Shown: piece after piece, positions 43,997-53,455 of the stretch
How positions within the stretch are numbered: the first letter of the stretch is position 1
Layout of the letters: each line of letters opens with the position of its first letter
Source: an uncultured Neomegalonema sp.
GTDB lineage: Bacteria > Pseudomonadota > Alphaproteobacteria > Rhodobacterales > Rhodobacteraceae
Direction of reading: 5' to 3'
DNA: 64,000 nucleotides
Assembly: GCA_938008165.1 (NCBI GenBank)
Contig: CALLLP010000008.1
Span: 62,001-126,000 of the forward strand
The notes under the pieces: model-generated
Database searches by the model: none
What the model saw: only the letters and a program-made list of their open reading frames with translations
Told to the model about the DNA's origin: nothing
Position numbers and translations under genes: made by a program

Positions 43997-44458
43997 ATGG
44001 CGGATGCAGCGGACCTCATCAGTCTCTATTCCAAGCGCATCCTTGCGCTGGCGGCGGATATTCCCCATGCCGACCGCCTCGCCGACCCGCAGGGCAGCGC
44101 GATGAAGCGCTCGCCGCTTTGTGGCTCGACCGTCACGGTGGATGTGCGCATGGATCGCAGCCGGGTGTCGGACTACGGACAAGACGTCAAAGCCTGTGCG
44201 CTGGGGCAGGCATCGGCGGCGATTCTCGGCGAAAAGGTCGTCGGGGCCAGCCGCGCAGAACTGGTCGCGGGACGCGATGCCCTGCGCGCCATGCTCAAGC
44301 AGGGGGCCGATGCGCCCAGCGGCATGTGGTCGGGGCTGGAAGTGCTGACCCCGGCAAAGGATTACAAGAACCGCCACGCCTCGATCCTGCTGGCATGGGA
44401 CGGGGTGATCGAGGCCATCGATGGAATTGGCGCGGTGGATGCCTGCGCCGAGGGGTAA
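43997..44458 (+). CDS. NifU/IscU-like iron-sulfur scaffold protein
   Basis: The 153-residue protein keeps two of the IscU-type cysteine sites, in 'RSPLCGSTVTVDVRMD' and 'VKACALGQASAAILGEKVVG'. The third region has 'PSGMWSGLEVLTPAKDYKNR', which lacks a clear third Cys. It is a diverged member of the U-type scaffold family commonly found alone in Rhodobacteraceae. Cluster-assembly activity is therefore presumed, not shown. A ribosome site (gggggaga) precedes the ATG. Confidence 0.78.
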   Translation: MADAADLISLYSKRILALAADIPHADRLADPQGSAMKRSPLCGSTVTVDVRMDRSRVSDYGQDVKACALGQASAAILGEKVVGASRAELVAGRDALRAMLKQGADAPSGMWSGLEVLTPAKDYKNRHASILLAWDGVIEAIDGIGAVDACAEG

Positions 44459-44482
44459 CGCTCATCGGCCTGACGGCATCGC

Positions 44483-45004
44483 TCAGCCGACCGCCGATAA
44501 TCCCGCCCGGAACCGCTCTGCATTGGCGACGTAGTGTTTCGCCGTCGCGCGGCATCGCTGGATTTCGGCCTCCGACAGATCGCGGATGGCCTTTGCGGGC
44601 GCGCCAATCGCCAGCTTGCCCGCCTCTATCTCGCGCCCCTCCGGCACCAGCGCCCCTGCCCCCACGAGCGCCCCGCGCCCGATCCGTGCGCCATTGAGTA
44701 CCGTCGCCTTCATCCCGATCAGCGCTCCCTCGCCCACATGGCATCCATGGACCATCGCCATATGCCCAAGGGTCACATCTGCGTCCAGCGTCAGGGGAAA
44801 ACCGGGATCGGAATGCAGGACGCAGCCCTCCTGAATATTGCATCGCGGCCCGATCACCATCGGCTCGTTATCCCCGCGCAGGACCGCATTGAACCAGACG
44901 CTTGCGCCCTCGCCCAGATGAACATTGCCGATCACCTGCGCCCCCGGCGCGATCCAAACGCTTGGGTGGATTTGCGGGGCGATTCCATCGAGGGCATAGA
45001 TCAT
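44483..45004 (-). CDS. Gamma-class carbonic anhydrase-like hexapeptide protein
   Basis: The 173-residue left-handed beta-helix protein shows hexapeptide repeats from '[20 protein letters not shown]' onward, with '[20 protein letters not shown]' and the zinc His residues in '[20 protein letters not shown]'. Homologues are called gamma-carbonic anhydrases or YrdA/PaaY-like. Activity as carbonic anhydrase is not certain. It overlaps gmk by 4 nt. Confidence 0.87.
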   Translation of the reverse strand: MIYALDGIAPQIHPSVWIAPGAQVIGNVHLGEGASVWFNAVLRGDNEPMVIGPRCNIQEGCVLHSDPGFPLTLDADVTLGHMAMVHGCHVGEGALIGMKATVLNGARIGRGALVGAGALVPEGREIEAGKLAIGAPAKAIRDLSEAEIQRCRATAKHYVANAERFRAGLSAVG

Positions 45005-45693
45005 GTCCGCTCCGCCTCAAGCCCTGAGACAAACCCATCGAGTCCGGGATTACGGCGATGGAGGCGCAGGCGCTCCGCCGTCAGTATCGCCGCAAGCTGG
45101 GTCGCACATTTCGATAGATCGTCATTGACGAGGACGTAATCGTATTCGCGCCAATGGCTGATTTCATCCATCGCCTTGGCCATGCGGCGCGCGACGGTGG
45201 CATCGTCATCCTGCGCACGGGTTTTCAGGCGGCGCTCAAGCGCCTCGATGGAGGGGGGCAGGATAAAGACGCTGACCACATCGCCCTGCATCGCCAGCTT
45301 GATCTGTTGTGCGCCCTGCCAATCGACATCGAACAGGACATCGCGCCCCGCCGCCAAGGCCCTCTCGACCGGCGCGCGGGGCGAGCCATACTGGTTATCG
45401 AATACCCGCGCATGTTCGAGCATCGCGCCGGTATCGACCATCTCACCAAAGACCTCTGCCGTGACGAAATGATAATCGACCCCGTCGCGTTCACTGGGAC
45501 GGGCGGGCCGGGTCGTGGCCGAAACGGACAGGTTCAGCGCATCATCCGCCGCCAGCAAATGCCTCGACAGCGTCGTCTTGCCCGCCCCTGATGGCGAGGA
45601 CAGGATGAACAGCAGGCCCCGCCGGGGCAGCGTATCGAACGCTTCAACGGCGGCCAGAACGGGCAGCATGGCGGCGGAAGGGTCATTCGACAT
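45001..45693 (-). CDS. gmk: Guanylate kinase
   Basis: The 230-residue enzyme phosphorylates GMP to GDP. The P-loop is '[20 protein letters not shown]', and GMP-binding blocks are '[20 protein letters not shown]' and '[20 protein letters not shown]'. The start shown adds about 20 residues ahead of the usual N-terminus; a later start is possible. It lies between yicC (11-nt overlap) and the gamma-carbonic anhydrase gene, and yicC-gmk is a widely conserved pair. Confidence 0.95.
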   Translation of the reverse strand: MSNDPSAAMLPVLAAVEAFDTLPRRGLLFILSSPSGAGKTTLSRHLLAADDALNLSVSATTRPARPSERDGVDYHFVTAEVFGEMVDTGAMLEHARVFDNQYGSPRAPVERALAAGRDVLFDVDWQGAQQIKLAMQGDVVSVFILPPSIEALERRLKTRAQDDDATVARRMAKAMDEISHWREYDYVLVNDDLSKCATQLAAILTAERLRLHRRNPGLDGFVSGLEAERT

Positions 45694-46573
45694 TGGCGGC
45701 CTGCTCCCGAAGTTGATCGATCGTGGTTTTCAGGTCGAGACCGATGCGGGTTAGCGCGTCAGTCGCGGATTTCGAACATAGCGTATTCGCCTCCCGGTTG
45801 AATTCCTGTGTCAGAAAATCCAGCTTGCGTCCGACCGACACCTCCGCCGACAGCAGGTCATGCGCCGCCGCGATATGCGCCTTGAGCCGGTCGATCTCCT
45901 CCCGGACATCGGCGCGCGTGGCAAGGACTGCCACTTCCTGCTCCAAGCGACCGGCATCGAGCGTCGTCTCATCGGCCACCAGATCGCGGATTTGGCGGCG
46001 CACACGCTCGCGCAGCACATGCACAGCTTCCGTGGCGCAGGCTTCGGCGTCCCGCACCAGTGATTCAATCTGACTCAGGTGTCCGGCGATGATACGCTTC
46101 AACCGCGCGCCCTCTCCCTGCCGCGCATCGACGAGGCGGGACAGCGCGACCGCGAAGCCCGTTCGGATCGGTTCGGCAAGGGCTTCGGCATCGGGGGCGG
46201 CGCGATGATCCGGCGCTGCCGACAAAAGGGCGGGAACCAGCGATTCTCCGGTGACCGGAGCAAGGGGCAGGCCCGTATCTGCCGCCGTTTCGCGCACTTC
46301 ACGCAGCAATTCGATCGCCGCGCGAATGGCCTGCGGGTCCGGCCGCATCCGGGCCGTCTCACGCGCCTGAAAAACCGAGAGCGACGCACTCACCGATCCA
46401 CGGGCCAGAGCCTCCCGCGCGCGGGCGCGCAAGGGAGCATCCAGACTCTCAAAACCCGCAGGAAGCCTGAGTTTCAGGTCCAATCCACGTGCATTGACAC
46501 TGCGTATCTCCCAGCGCCAACCCAGGTCATCTTCCGTGCCGTCCAGAGCGGCGAATCCCGTCATACTTTTCAT
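45683..46573 (-). CDS. yicC: YicC family endoribonuclease-like protein
   Basis: The 296-residue protein starts '[12 protein letters not shown]' and has '[18 protein letters not shown]' and the C-terminal '[20 protein letters not shown]', '[20 protein letters not shown]', '[11 protein letters not shown]', all typical of the family. YicC proteins have been described as endoribonucleases or RNase adaptors that affect small-RNA decay. The ATG at 46573 replaces the longer track start. Confidence 0.93.
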   Translation of the reverse strand: MKSMTGFAALDGTEDDLGWRWEIRSVNARGLDLKLRLPAGFESLDAPLRARAREALARGSVSASLSVFQARETARMRPDPQAIRAAIELLREVRETAADTGLPLAPVTGESLVPALLSAAPDHRAAPDAEALAEPIRTGFAVALSRLVDARQGEGARLKRIIAGHLSQIESLVRDAEACATEAVHVLRERVRRQIRDLVADETTLDAGRLEQEVAVLATRADVREEIDRLKAHIAAAHDLLSAEVSVGRKLDFLTQEFNREANTLCSKSATDALTRIGLDLKTTIDQLREQAANVE

Positions 46574-46800
46574 CGCGCGAGTCTTAGCCTGCGGGTCGCG
46601 CCGCGTCCATCCGTACAACCGGGTCGGAACCGGCGAAACTTAACCGATTAACGGTAAGAATTTTATCCGTGCACTGTACTAAAATGACATGGCACAGGGG
46701 TTGCGATCCGCATTTGAAGTTTCGTTTCACACCAACTTGTCCTATCTTAAGGGCATGTCGAAGGTGGATCAGGCCGAGGGGGTCGGATCGAGGGTGACGT

Positions 46801-47580
46801 ATGGTTGCCAGTGTGAGGCGTTTTAATCCTTGGCTGAAGACCCGACGAGGCAGATCGAGCATGAAACATCCGAAAACCCGCGCCCTCTACGATTACTGGA
46901 ACTCCATTCGCGATGGGCGTCTCGCGCCTTTTCGCAGCGAAATCGAACCGCGCGAGATTGCGGCACTCCTCGACAGTACCTTTATCCTCGAAGCGCAAAG
47001 CCGTGATTCGGTGCGCTTTCGCCTTGCCGGAACGCGGCTTTGCGAAAACTTCGGCATGGAATTGCGCGGGATGAGCGCTCTGGCGCTCTGGCATGGGGAA
47101 TGCCGCTCGAAGGTGCGCGATGTGATGCATCGGGTCGTTGCCGAACCCTGCATCGGGCATGTGACCTGCACGGTCGAGAACCGGGGCGGCTTTCATTATC
47201 AGGCCGAATTTCTCTATCTGCCGCTGCGCTCGGATATGGGCGAGATGACGCGGGTTCTGGGCTGCGGATATTACATGGGCGAGGAAAAAGCCTTCGCCCG
47301 CCTCTATGATCCGATCCATCACTGGGTTGACCGGGTGCGCCTGTTCGAGCTGACGGGCGACAGCTTCGAAGGCGTCGGAACCGGGCCGCTATTCGGACGC
47401 CGCTCCAGCGATTCCAATGGGCGCGAAACCCAGCTGGAGCCGCTCGCATTGGTCGGGACGTCGGGACGGCAGCCCCCCGAACTCAAGGCCATCGACGGCG
47501 GCGCCCCCCGCCGCATCGCCCGAGACGAGGAGGACCGTGAGCGCGGGCATCTGCGACTCGTGAAATCCGACGTGGGATAA
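46801..47580 (+). CDS. PAS-domain protein (PAS_5 type)
   Basis: The 259-residue protein has a PAS-like domain in residues about 20-170 ('RALYDYWNSIRDGRLAPFRS', 'FRLAGTRLCENFGMELRGMS', 'YLPLRSDMGEMTRVLGCGYY'), matching the short single-domain PAS proteins common in alphaproteobacteria. There is no output kinase or cyclase domain; the last ~70 residues are polar and probably disordered. An alternative start at 46861 ('MKHPKTRAL') has a comparable ribosome site. It is divergent from yicC. The signal sensed is unknown. Confidence 0.8.
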   Translation: MVASVRRFNPWLKTRRGRSSMKHPKTRALYDYWNSIRDGRLAPFRSEIEPREIAALLDSTFILEAQSRDSVRFRLAGTRLCENFGMELRGMSALALWHGECRSKVRDVMHRVVAEPCIGHVTCTVENRGGFHYQAEFLYLPLRSDMGEMTRVLGCGYYMGEEKAFARLYDPIHHWVDRVRLFELTGDSFEGVGTGPLFGRRSSDSNGRETQLEPLALVGTSGRQPPELKAIDGGAPRRIARDEEDRERGHLRLVKSDVG

Positions 47581-47633
47581 GGCGAAAAGCGTGATCCCCT
47601 TCGGAGAGGGATGCTTCCCGTCCCGAAGGGGTA

Positions 47634-48305
47634 TCAGCACCCGGACGACGCGGCCCGCTGCACAAAATCCGCAAGCGCGCCATACCCCGTCTTGCGCCGC
47701 TCATACCGCAGGCCAAGACGATCAGCGGCGGCGCGCGCCTTCGCATCGAGGGCCGGATCATCGGTTTGGGCGAGATAGACCACCCGGTCGTAATGCGCGA
47801 AATACAGGTCGCGAAGATCGGGGTGTCGATCCATCCCCATGCCCTTCCAGATCAGCGTCTCGAATTGACGCGCCAGAAAATCCGTCAGGAAAAATGCGCC
47901 GATCTCCTCGTCGGCGCGGGCCGCAAAATCATCGAGACCATCGAAGAACGCGTAGCAATGCGGCCCGGCGATGCGGGTAACGCCCTCCTCCTCGCAGACC
48001 CGGTCGAGCCGCCCCCCGGTGCCGCAATCGGCATAGACGACATGCACCGTCTCGATGCCCCGGCCCCGCGCGGCGCGTATCTTTTCACGCACCGCTTCGG
48101 GGATGTGCTCCGGGCGATTATGCAGCGTAGCAGGCAGGCATTCGAGCGCCATGCCCGTCAGGCCATTGCATTCGATCACCGCAAGGATTTCACGGGCAAG
48201 CGCACCGCAGGCGATGAGCAGTATGGTCGGGGTGGTGCTGTGCGGGATCGACACCGTTACGGCGGATTCCGCAAGGGCCGTATCGGCGAGCATCGCGGGG
48301 GGCAT
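47634..48305 (-). CDS. DUF1638 family protein
   Basis: The 223-residue protein has 'TILLIACGALAREILAVIEC', 'VVYADCGTGGRLDRVCEEEG', 'CYAFFDGLDDFAARADEEIG' and 'TDFLARQFETLIWKGMGMD', which fit DUF1638. The start at 48305 is preceded by GGAGG; the longer track start adds an Arg-rich stretch. Members commonly sit beside corrinoid and methyltransferase genes, as here (corrinoid protein and homocysteine methyltransferase follow upstream). A role in the same methyl-transfer system is likely, but the reaction is unknown. Conserved cysteines and histidines could bind a metal. Confidence 0.82.
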   Translation of the reverse strand: MPPAMLADTALAESAVTVSIPHSTTPTILLIACGALAREILAVIECNGLTGMALECLPATLHNRPEHIPEAVREKIRAARGRGIETVHVVYADCGTGGRLDRVCEEEGVTRIAGPHCYAFFDGLDDFAARADEEIGAFFLTDFLARQFETLIWKGMGMDRHPDLRDLYFAHYDRVVYLAQTDDPALDAKARAAADRLGLRYERRKTGYGALADFVQRAASSGC

Positions 48306-48530
48306 CGAAATCGCCTCCGGCACCGCCCGCGCCCGTCGCCCCCCGCGCCTCATCCGAGCCGATCCATTGACGATATGACGGCACACGCCAAACCCACCGA
48401 CCGAGCGGCAGCCCCGCGCCCATGGGGCGCATCGGGGATCTTCCGGGTGCCATCCATGCCGCTATCGTATCGCAAGTAGGGGTCCATGTCACTTTGCGCC
48501 CCGGATAGCGGACCATCCGGGGCGCGACTG

Positions 48531-49226
48531 CTATTGATTATGCATCCGCTGAGACATGTATTCCTTCGCCGTTTCGACAGCGACCGCCGCATCGCGGCAA
48601 TAGGCATCGGCCCCGATCGCTTTGCCGAATTCCTCGTTAAGCGGCGCGCCGCCGACAAGCACGACGTAATTATCGCGAACGCCCTTGGCCTTCAGCTCGT
48701 CAATGACGACCTTCATATAAGGCATCGTGGTCGTCAATAGCGCCGACATGCCCAGAATATCCGCATCCTCTTTCTCAAGAGCCTCCAGATAATTCTCGGC
48801 CGGATTGTTGATCCCCAGATCAACCACCTCAAAGCCCGCGCCCTCCATCATCATGGAGACGAGGTTCTTGCCGATATCGTGGATATCGCCCTTGACGGTG
48901 CCGATGACCATCTTGCCCTGTTTGGGCGCGCCGGTTTCGGCCAGCAGCGGCTTGAGGATGCCCATGCCCGCCTTCATCGCATTGGCGGCCAGCAGCACCT
49001 CCGGCACAAAGAGAATGCCGTCGCGGAAATCGATCCCGACGATTCGCATCCCCTCGACCAGCGCTTCGGTCAACACCTTGTACGGTGCCCACCCCCGTTC
49101 GAGCAGGATATTGACCCCTTCCAGAATCTCATCCTTGAGACCGTCATACAGATCATCGTGCATCTGCTGGACAAGTTCCTCGTTGCTCAGCTCGCTGAGA
49201 ACGATGTCATCTTCTTCGTCGGACAT
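48531..49226 (-). CDS. Corrinoid (B12-binding) protein of a split methionine synthase
   Basis: The 231-residue protein has an N-terminal helical cap ('EELVQQMHDDLYDGLKDEIL', 'GIDFRDGILFVPEVLLAANA') and a C-terminal cobalamin-binding Rossmann domain. The base-off ligand motif D-x-H-x-x-G is in 'VIGTVKGDIHDIGKNLVSMM'. It lies between the DUF1638 gene and the homocysteine methyltransferase gene on the same strand. In Rhodobacteraceae MetH functions are divided among separate proteins, and this would be the B12 carrier. Confidence 0.92.
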   Translation of the reverse strand: MSDEEDDIVLSELSNEELVQQMHDDLYDGLKDEILEGVNILLERGWAPYKVLTEALVEGMRIVGIDFRDGILFVPEVLLAANAMKAGMGILKPLLAETGAPKQGKMVIGTVKGDIHDIGKNLVSMMMEGAGFEVVDLGINNPAENYLEALEKEDADILGMSALLTTTMPYMKVVIDELKAKGVRDNYVVLVGGAPLNEEFGKAIGADAYCRDAAVAVETAKEYMSQRMHNQ

Positions 49227-49414
49227 GCTCGCTCCATAGGCATCGCCGGGCACAGGGGCGTGCCGCAGCATCGAAACGCTAGAATAGTCAGACCATAAAA
49301 CTGTGCCATGCGCGACCCCTCGTCGCGATAAATCGACCGGAAGCGCCATGGCGCTTGGCGCGGCGGTGAGAGGCGTGTAACGGTTTAGTCAACGCAACCG
49401 CAACAGGAAGCCCT

Positions 49415-50005
49415 ATGCCGCTCGACCGTGACAGCTTGACGATGGAGCGGCTGCGCCCCGTTTTCACCTTTGTCGTCGTGATCTGGGTCATTCAACTGGC
49501 CAATTTCGCGCTCGGATACAGGCCGAATCTGTGGCTGGGGTTAGAGCCGCGCGATTTTGGCGGATTGATCGGCATCCCCATGTCACCCTTGCTACATGCC
49601 GGATTCAAGCATGCGGCGGCCAATACCGTACCTCTGCTGATGTTGGGCGGCATGGCGGCGATGGCGTCGCCGAAACGCTTTATCGAAGCGAGTGTGATCA
49701 TCGTCTTGGTCGGCGGCGCGCTCGTGTGGTTGCTGGCACGGGGGGGCAACCGGGTGCATGTGGGGGCCAGCGGGCTGGTCTTCGGCTATTTCGGATATAT
49801 CGTGGCGCTGGGCTTCGTCGATCGCAGTTTCCGGGCGATTCTGGCGGCGGCGGCGGCGGCGATGCTCTATGGCGGATTGATCGTCGGGGTCTTGCCGACA
49901 GATTCGCGCATTTCGTGGGAATCGCATCTGTTCGGGGCGCTTGCCGGAGCGGCGGCGGCGTGGATGCTGCGCAAGGATAACGGCGCAACCCCCCACGTCA
50001 CCTAG
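49415..50005 (+). CDS. Rhomboid family intramembrane serine protease
   Basis: The 196-residue membrane protein has six predicted helices and the catalytic elements: the Ser in 'VHVGASGLVFGYFGYIVALG' (G-x-S-G), the His in 'ISWESHLFGALAGAAAAWML' and the upstream 'HAGFKHAAANTVPLLMLGG' (H-x-x-x-N region). Rhomboids cleave membrane proteins within the bilayer. The substrate is unknown. It is divergent from the corrinoid gene. Confidence 0.9.
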   Translation: MPLDRDSLTMERLRPVFTFVVVIWVIQLANFALGYRPNLWLGLEPRDFGGLIGIPMSPLLHAGFKHAAANTVPLLMLGGMAAMASPKRFIEASVIIVLVGGALVWLLARGGNRVHVGASGLVFGYFGYIVALGFVDRSFRAILAAAAAAMLYGGLIVGVLPTDSRISWESHLFGALAGAAAAWMLRKDNGATPHVT

Positions 50006-50239
50006 AGTGACACGCGATCAAGTCGGGGCAGAAATCACGCCAAGAGCGGCGCATTTCCTGACAGTTTGTGGCTTAACCTGATCGCATTTCACTCCAGAGG
50101 GATGTCGAGGGATAGTGACAAGCATTCCAACTCGGAACCTACACCAGAGCAAAGACAAGAGAGTTTTTTCGGTGGATCAACAGTCACGGGAAAAGCTCTC
50201 CGTTAGGAAGGGCCGCTAAATATGCGCCCTAGGCACGGT

Positions 50240-51256
50240 TCAACCGCGCCTGCGCCGGGATCGGCGCTCACGCGTGGGGGTCGGGGCGTCGCCGGTTCCA
50301 TCATCCTGTGACGAGAAATCGCCCAGAGCATTGCGAATTGTCTCAAGGGAGGGGCGCTCGCCGGGCGTATGGTTCTCCAGCGCCGCGCGCATCGCTTTCA
50401 AATGCGGGTTCCGGGTTCCACAGCATCCACCGATCAGCCGTGCCCCGGAATCGCGGGCAAGCGTGGCGTATTCGGCCATCGTCTCAGGGGTGCCATCATA
50501 TTCGATGGCCCCGTCCACATATTTCGGAATGCCCGCATTCGCCTTGGCGATCACGATGGCATCGGGGGCCGCTTCGGTCAGGCCCAGAACCGTGCGCAGC
50601 AGATCGGATGCGCCCGTGCCGCAATTGGCCCCAAAGGCCAGCGGCTTCGCGGCGAAAGTATCCTGCATGGCGGCATAGGCCGAGGACGTCACGCCCATCA
50701 TCGTGCGTCCGGCACTGTCAAAACTGAGCGTCGCGCAGAGGGTGGCGCCGATATTGGCGGCGGCTTCGGCGATGGCCGCCATTTCTTCTTGCGAGGAAAT
50801 CGTCTCGGCCCAGAGGACATCCGCCCCGCCCTCGATCAATGCGCGGCCCTGTTCCTCGAAGGCGGCAACGGCATCGGCATGGGTCAGAGGGCCGACCGGC
50901 ACCAGCAGCTCGCCCGTCGGGCCGATCGACCCGGCCACGATGATCTCGCGATCCGCTGCATCGGCCACCTCGCGCGCGATCTCGGCGGCGCGCTTGTTGA
51001 TCTCATGAACCCGGCCCTGCGCGTCGTGCAGCTTCAGACGATACGAGGTGCCCCCGAAACTATTGGTCAGGATCACATCCGACCCGCTATCGATAAACCC
51101 CTGATGCAGCGCGCGAATACGGTCCGGAAAGTCGAAATTCCACAATTCCGGCGCATTCCCCGCCTCCAGCCCCATGGCGAAAAGATTGGTGCCGGTCGCG
51201 CCGTCGAGCAGCAACCAGTCACGGGTTTCCAGCAGACGTGTCAGGCGATCGGTCAC
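50240..51256 (-). CDS. bmt: Homocysteine S-methyltransferase (betaine-homocysteine methyltransferase family; homocysteine module of split MetH)
   Basis: The 338-residue enzyme transfers a methyl group to homocysteine through a zinc thiolate site: Cys in 'GANCGTG' and the Cys pair in 'RLIGGCCGTRNPH'. N-terminal 'LLDGATGTNLFAMGLEAGNA' is typical. The start is a GTG at 51256 behind ccggagg. The basic tail 'RERRSRRRRG' is variable. With the corrinoid protein it corresponds to two of the modules of methionine synthase described as separate proteins in Phaeobacter. The methyltetrahydrofolate module is not in the window. Confidence 0.88.
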   Translation of the reverse strand: MTDRLTRLLETRDWLLLDGATGTNLFAMGLEAGNAPELWNFDFPDRIRALHQGFIDSGSDVILTNSFGGTSYRLKLHDAQGRVHEINKRAAEIAREVADAADREIIVAGSIGPTGELLVPVGPLTHADAVAAFEEQGRALIEGGADVLWAETISSQEEMAAIAEAAANIGATLCATLSFDSAGRTMMGVTSSAYAAMQDTFAAKPLAFGANCGTGASDLLRTVLGLTEAAPDAIVIAKANAGIPKYVDGAIEYDGTPETMAEYATLARDSGARLIGGCCGTRNPHLKAMRAALENHTPGERPSLETIRNALGDFSSQDDGTGDAPTPTRERRSRRRRG

Positions 51257-51299
51257 GGGTTCCTCCGGAGGGTAATGACGATATAAGAAAATCTTTATT

Positions 51300-51539
51300 T
51301 CATTCTGACGTGTTACGCAACCGTACCTGAAGATCCTCCAGAATATGAAGGCGTATGGCCGCGGAGAGATTCATGTCGCTTTGCCCCGCGCGCAGGCGCG
51401 CCGCATCGATCCGTTCAGCCAAAGCATTGACGGAAATCCCTTCCCGCTCTGCGCATTCCTGAAATGCCCGCCAGAATGCGGGTTCGAGGGAAACGCTGGT
51501 CCGATGACCGGCGAGGGTAAGGGAATGCTTTCGGGTCAT
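51300..51539 (-). CDS. Ribbon-helix-helix domain protein
   Basis: The 79-residue protein has the pattern of the RHH_4 family: 'KHSLTLAGHRTSVSLEPAFW' then 'EREGISVNALAERIDAARLR' and 'NLSAAIRLHILEDLQVRL'. Such proteins are small DNA-binding regulators, often encoded next to metabolic genes. The start at 51539 ('MTRKHS') fits the family; an ATG three codons upstream is possible. Confidence 0.8.
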   Translation of the reverse strand: MTRKHSLTLAGHRTSVSLEPAFWRAFQECAEREGISVNALAERIDAARLRAGQSDMNLSAAIRLHILEDLQVRLRNTSE

Positions 51540-51636
51540 GCCTTGCATTGCGCCGGGGTAGGCGAGGCGGACGGCGCGGTCAATTTCCGATCCAGCTGCA
51601 TGGCCGTTTTCCCGATCCGGACGCCCTGCTCCCGTG

Positions 51637-52635
51637 TCAGGATCGCAGCATCCGCGCAACCTCAAGCGCGTAATAGGTCAGGATGCCATCGCATCCGGCC
51701 CGCCGAAAGGCGACGAGACTTTCCACGATGGCCTTTTCCCGATCAATCCAGCCATTGGCCGCCGCTGCCTCGATCATCGCGTATTCGCCACTGACCTGAT
51801 AGGCATAGGTCGGCACATGGAAGGTCTGCTTGATCCGCTGGCAAATATCCAGATAGGCCAGCCCCGGCTTGACCATCACCATATCTGCCCCTTCGGCGAG
51901 ATCGAGGGCCACTTCGCGCAGGGCTTCTTCGGTATTGCCCGCATCCATCTGATAGGTCTTCTTGTCGCCCTTGAGAGTGGCATCCGCGCCCACTGCCTCG
52001 CGGAACGGGCCATAGAATGACGAGGCGTATTTCGCCGCATAGGATAGCAGCATCACATCCTGATGCCCCGCCGCCTCCAGCGCATCGCGAATCGCCCCGA
52101 TTCGCCCATCCATCATGTCGGATGGTCCGATCACATTGGCCCCGGCCTCGGCCTGTACCAGCGCCTGTTTGACCAATGCCTCGACGCTCTCATCATTGAC
52201 GATGCGCCCGTCGCGAACGATCCCGTCATGCCCGGTCGCGCTGTAAGGATCGAGCGCCACATCCTCCATCACCCCGATTTCAGGGACAGCGGCCCGGATC
52301 GCGCGGGTCGCCCGACAAACGAGATTATCGGGGTTCCACGCCTCGGCACATTCCTCGGTCCTCAGCGAACGGTCGATATTGGGAAACAGCGCGATACAGG
52401 GAACCCCCAGATCCGCCGCCTCGCGCGCCCGCTCGACCGCAATATCGATGCTCAGGCGCTCGACACCGGGCATTGAGGCGATCGGCTCGACCCGTCCTTC
52501 GCCCTCAACGACGAAGATGGGCCAGATCAGGTCACCCGCATGCAACATCGTCTCGCGCACCAGATCGCGCGCCCATGGCGCCTGACGGGTGCGGCGCATT
52601 CGTGTGCGCGGAAAATGCTGCGATCCGTGTACCAT
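51637..52635 (-). CDS. hemB: Porphobilinogen synthase (5-aminolevulinate dehydratase)
   Basis: The 332-residue enzyme condenses two 5-aminolevulinate molecules to porphobilinogen, feeding heme, B12 and bacteriochlorophyll. Schiff-base lysines are in 'LLSYAAKYASSFYGPFREA' and 'DMVMVKPGLAYLD'. The metal region reads 'EDVALDPYSATGHDG', with Asp and Ala in place of the zinc cysteines, so it is the zinc-independent type. The opening 'RTRMRRTRQAPWARDLVRET' is the family N-terminus. Confidence 0.96.
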   Translation of the reverse strand: MVHGSQHFPRTRMRRTRQAPWARDLVRETMLHAGDLIWPIFVVEGEGRVEPIASMPGVERLSIDIAVERAREAADLGVPCIALFPNIDRSLRTEECAEAWNPDNLVCRATRAIRAAVPEIGVMEDVALDPYSATGHDGIVRDGRIVNDESVEALVKQALVQAEAGANVIGPSDMMDGRIGAIRDALEAAGHQDVMLLSYAAKYASSFYGPFREAVGADATLKGDKKTYQMDAGNTEEALREVALDLAEGADMVMVKPGLAYLDICQRIKQTFHVPTYAYQVSGEYAMIEAAAANGWIDREKAIVESLVAFRRAGCDGILTYYALEVARMLRS

Positions 52636-52664
52636 GACGTCTATCCCCCCGGTTTTTAAGCGTC

Positions 52665-52693
52665 TATCGACCCCAGTTCCCTAAACTTGTCAA
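52665..52693 (-). promoter_or_regulatory. Candidate hemB promoter
   Basis: On the minus strand a perfect -35 TTGACA (plus 52688-52693) is followed after 17 bp by TCGATA (plus 52665-52670), about 30 nt ahead of the hemB ATG. Confidence 0.5.
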
Positions 52694-52813
52694 CAATACG
52701 CTGTAGGGTGCCTTACGTCGTATTAACAGGTCTCCGCTACCATCCTGTTCCAGCGCGGGCACAATGTCTTGCATTCTTCTTGCATCGCGCGATCAGGATT
52801 CAGGGGATTCCTC

Positions 52814-53389
52814 ATGCGTAAAGTGCTTATCGTCGCGTTGTTGATGCTGCCATCGGCCTGCGCCTATCGCGCCGATCCGTCGGTTATTCAGCCGGTGCAG
52901 GGCATCCCCGGCGCGATGAACGCGCCTCTTGTGCTTGAGGTACAGCCCGTCCAGCCCGTCGTCGCGCCCGCCCCGCGCTTCGTGCCCAAAAGCCGGACGC
53001 GCAGCGCCAAGGGCACGACGGAGAAATGGGGTGCGCGGATCGATTACGACGACCGCATCGACCGGCCCGACCTGCTCGCCGGAGCGACCCGGAACCACGA
53101 AATCTCCCGCCCCATCTTCGCCACGCTGAAACGCAGCTTTGGCGAGGGCGATTTTCAGCCCTATATCGGGGTCGGAATAGGACAGGCATCCTCCCGCTTC
53201 GACGCCGTCGATCCGGGCGAGCAGGATGGATTGGCGGTCAAGGGTGTCGTTGGCGGCAATCTGACATTCACCGACGCCGTTGGCGGATACGTCCAGTACG
53301 ACTACGCCATCGCCTCCGAAAATCCAGCCCTTGCCGATAACGACAAATCCCACGGCATCAGCTTTGGCATCAACATCTCGCTGAACTAG
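52814..53389 (+). CDS. Outer-membrane beta-barrel-like protein with lipoprotein-like signal
   Basis: The 191-residue protein has a hydrophobic N-terminus ending 'LMLPSACAYR', which could be a lipobox. A Pro-rich linker follows, then an amphipathic beta-strand region ('FQPYIGVGIGQASSRFDAVD', 'LAVKGVVGGNLTFTDAVGGY', 'VQYDYAIAS') ending in 'SFGINISLN'. Alternating strands and the aromatic/Asn C-terminus resemble small outer-membrane barrels, but only four to six strands are visible, short of a typical eight. Function unknown. Confidence 0.65.
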   Translation: MRKVLIVALLMLPSACAYRADPSVIQPVQGIPGAMNAPLVLEVQPVQPVVAPAPRFVPKSRTRSAKGTTEKWGARIDYDDRIDRPDLLAGATRNHEISRPIFATLKRSFGEGDFQPYIGVGIGQASSRFDAVDPGEQDGLAVKGVVGGNLTFTDAVGGYVQYDYAIASENPALADNDKSHGISFGINISLN

Positions 53390-53455
53390 GCCGCACCAAA
53401 AAGTGTCAGGCAAGGCGCGCGTCTAGGCGCATTTCCTGAATTGCCCTTCGCTGTA

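Noticed and set aside
50006-50239. Intergenic stretch after the rhomboid gene
   Set aside because: Examined for small genes and RNA structure; nothing convincing was seen.
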